A stretch of DNA of 7,597 nucleotides from Burkholderiaceae bacterium (GTDB taxonomy: Bacteria > Pseudomonadota > Gammaproteobacteria > Burkholderiales > Burkholderiaceae_D), in the NCBI GenBank assembly GCA_031261905.1, contig JAISIS010000139.1, positions 1 to 7,597 on the forward strand, read 5' to 3'. The position numbers and the translations under genes are program-made. Positions 7,040 through 7,597 of this stretch are shown here, one piece after another (position 1 is the first letter of the stretch; the number at the start of each line of letters is the position of its first letter). The notes under the pieces are model-generated. The model did not search any database, was not told the DNA's origin, and worked only from the letters and a program-made list of their open reading frames with translations.

Positions 7040-7179
7040 ATGGTGTGATCGAATTTTGCGAGTTTTGTAATGATCCTGTCGAATCGGTGTTGGCAAAAAA
7101 CAACAAACCGCAGAGCGAGTTGACCCTGAAGCGGTCAGATTCATCAGCGCCATGATTTAAGCGACCCCATCAAGCCGTC

Positions 7180-7250
7180 TCTCCCGTTTTTTCGGGTTGT
7201 CACTTCAGTTTTTTCGCCGCTGGCCGATAACGTTATTAGGAAACGGGAGA
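7180..7250. repeat. Perfect 10-bp inverted repeat embracing the sigma-28 promoter and ending on the Shine-Dalgarno
   Basis: The left arm TCTCCCGTTT (7180-7189) is the exact reverse complement of the right arm AAACGGGAGA (7241-7250). The right arm contains GGGAGA (7245-7250), the Shine-Dalgarno of the gene starting at 7256. The left arm can alternatively form a small local hairpin, CCCG-T6-CGGG (7183-7196). In an RNA begun upstream of 7180 the left arm could mask the ribosome binding site; RNA begun at the sigma-28 promoter would lack it. The repeat is seen directly; the switch is inference. Confidence 0.6.
7204..7230 (+). promoter_or_regulatory. Sigma-28 (FliA) flagellar promoter
   Basis: TTCAGTTT at 7204-7211 and GCCGATAA at 7223-7230 are separated by exactly 11 bp. 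The known FliA consensus is TAAAGTTT-N11-GCCGATAA: the -10 matches at all eight positions and the -35 at six of eight. Transcription would begin near 7236-7238, giving a leader of about 20 nt before the ATG at 7256. A 10-bp palindrome, ATAACGTTAT (7227-7236), overlaps the -10 and the expected start point. This places the right-edge gene in the late flagellar (class 3) regulon. Confidence 0.82.
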
Positions 7251-7255
7251 ACCTT

Positions 7256-7597
7256 ATGAAAATCGCCAACAGCCAACTGAACCTGTCCGCCGAGCACAGC
7301 GCCTTGCGTTATCAGGAAACACAAGAAACGCTGAACGGTCAGCAGGAATCCGATGGGAAAATAATCCAGTTCAGCAACAGCCGAGTATCGCGCTCCTTGA
7401 AAGTGGAAGGTTCCGCCTCAAGGATTACACTATCCGATACGGCGAAACAACTGCTGGAAGCCGAGCAAACGCCGCAACCCGCAACGGAAGCCACCGCACA
7501 ATCGCCGACAACTGTGGCAAGCGCCCCGCAACCTGCCGGCGAGACGCAGGAAAGCACTGGTTACGACACAAAACTCGACATCCTGCGTGGGCTGGTC
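7256..7597 (+). CDS. Uncharacterised soluble protein, probably flagellar-regulon (partial, runs off the right edge)
   Basis: The frame is open from the ATG at 7256 to the window end (114 residues, no stop). GGGAGA at 7245-7250 gives a well-placed ribosome binding site. There is no signal peptide or membrane segment. The N-terminus MKIANSQLNLSAEHSALRYQETQETLNGQQ is polar and helix-prone. Residues about 46-70 contain SLKVEGSASRITLSDTAKQLLEAEQ. A low-complexity linker rich in Gln, Pro, Thr and Ala covers about 71-100, and a new segment begins with YDTKLDILRGLV. From memory, the layout resembles unnamed betaproteobacterial proteins that start MKI-S-L-L and resume after a linker with a D-L-L-VE-like helix; I cannot name a family. 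FlgM, the anti-sigma-28 factor, also starts MKI, has a TLSD-like stretch and is often FliA-transcribed, but the similarity is too weak to call. The sigma-28 promoter is the best clue to its role. Confidence 0.75.
   Translation, partial: MKIANSQLNLSAEHSALRYQETQETLNGQQESDGKIIQFSNSRVSRSLKVEGSASRITLSDTAKQLLEAEQTPQPATEATAQSPTTVASAPQPAGETQESTGYDTKLDILRGLV

Larger units (their letters stand above)
6966..7255. other. Divergent intergenic region between marR and the right-edge gene
   Basis: This 290-bp stretch has no convincing gene. Its left third (6966-7044) carries the putative marR promoter and dyads. Its right end (7180-7255) carries a sigma-28 promoter, an inverted repeat and the Shine-Dalgarno of the right-edge gene. 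The middle (about 7045-7179) shows only minor structure, such as TGACC-N7-GGTCA at 7121-7137, which has no U-tract and is unlikely to be a terminator. I see no tRNA or known riboswitch. Confidence 0.75.

Noticed and set aside
6966..7106. 47-residue N-terminal extension of the MarR protein (ATG at 7106)
   Set aside because: The 149-residue form is the normal family length, and the extension covers the predicted promoter and operator region.
7121..7137. TGACC-N7-GGTCA hairpin as a terminator
   Set aside because: The stem is only 5 bp, there is no U-tract on either strand, and no gene ends nearby.
7183..7196. CCCG-TTTTTT-CGGG as an intrinsic terminator
   Set aside because: The stem is only 4 bp, the T-run is in the loop instead of after the stem, and no gene ends upstream of it.
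7339..7557. 72-codon open frame on the minus strand
   Set aside because: It lies antisense to the right-edge gene, which has a promoter and Shine-Dalgarno. Its Cys/Ser-rich translation looks like a shadow.

Overview
The window looks like a chromosomal segment of a flagellated proteobacterium, most likely a betaproteobacterium. The evidence is the yraN-diaA block divergent from rsmI, an aae/fus-type aromatic-acid efflux operon that carries its own NodT-type outer-membrane lipoprotein, and a near-consensus sigma-28 (FliA) promoter. I cannot name the genus. I see no mobile elements, tRNAs, rRNAs or CRISPR arrays.

Left part (1-1684). On the minus strand, yraN (UPF0102, nuclease-like fold) is followed by the start of a SIS-domain DiaA/GmhA-like gene that runs off the left edge. 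Divergent from them on the plus strand is rsmI, the 16S rRNA 2'-O-methyltransferase. This is housekeeping DNA with conserved gene order.

Middle part (1701-6965, all minus strand). One tightly packed operon reads marR - FUSC pump (aaeB-like) - DUF1656 small membrane protein (aaeX-like) - HlyD-type adaptor (aaeA-like) - NodT-type outer-membrane lipoprotein. Junctions are 21 bp, a 4-bp ATGA overlap, 1 bp and 9 bp, so the genes are very probably co-transcribed and partly translationally coupled. Together they would form an inner membrane to outer membrane exporter, plausibly for small aromatic acids, under a MarR-family repressor. A possible promoter and dyad operators lie upstream of marR.

Right part (6966-7597). 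A 290-bp divergent intergenic region separates marR from a plus-strand gene that runs off the right edge. This gene encodes an uncharacterised soluble protein. It is preceded by a good sigma-28 promoter (TTCAGTTT-N11-GCCGATAA) and a strong Shine-Dalgarno sequence. A perfect 10-bp inverted repeat has its left arm upstream of the promoter and its right arm on the Shine-Dalgarno. This is the least explained and most interesting part of the window.
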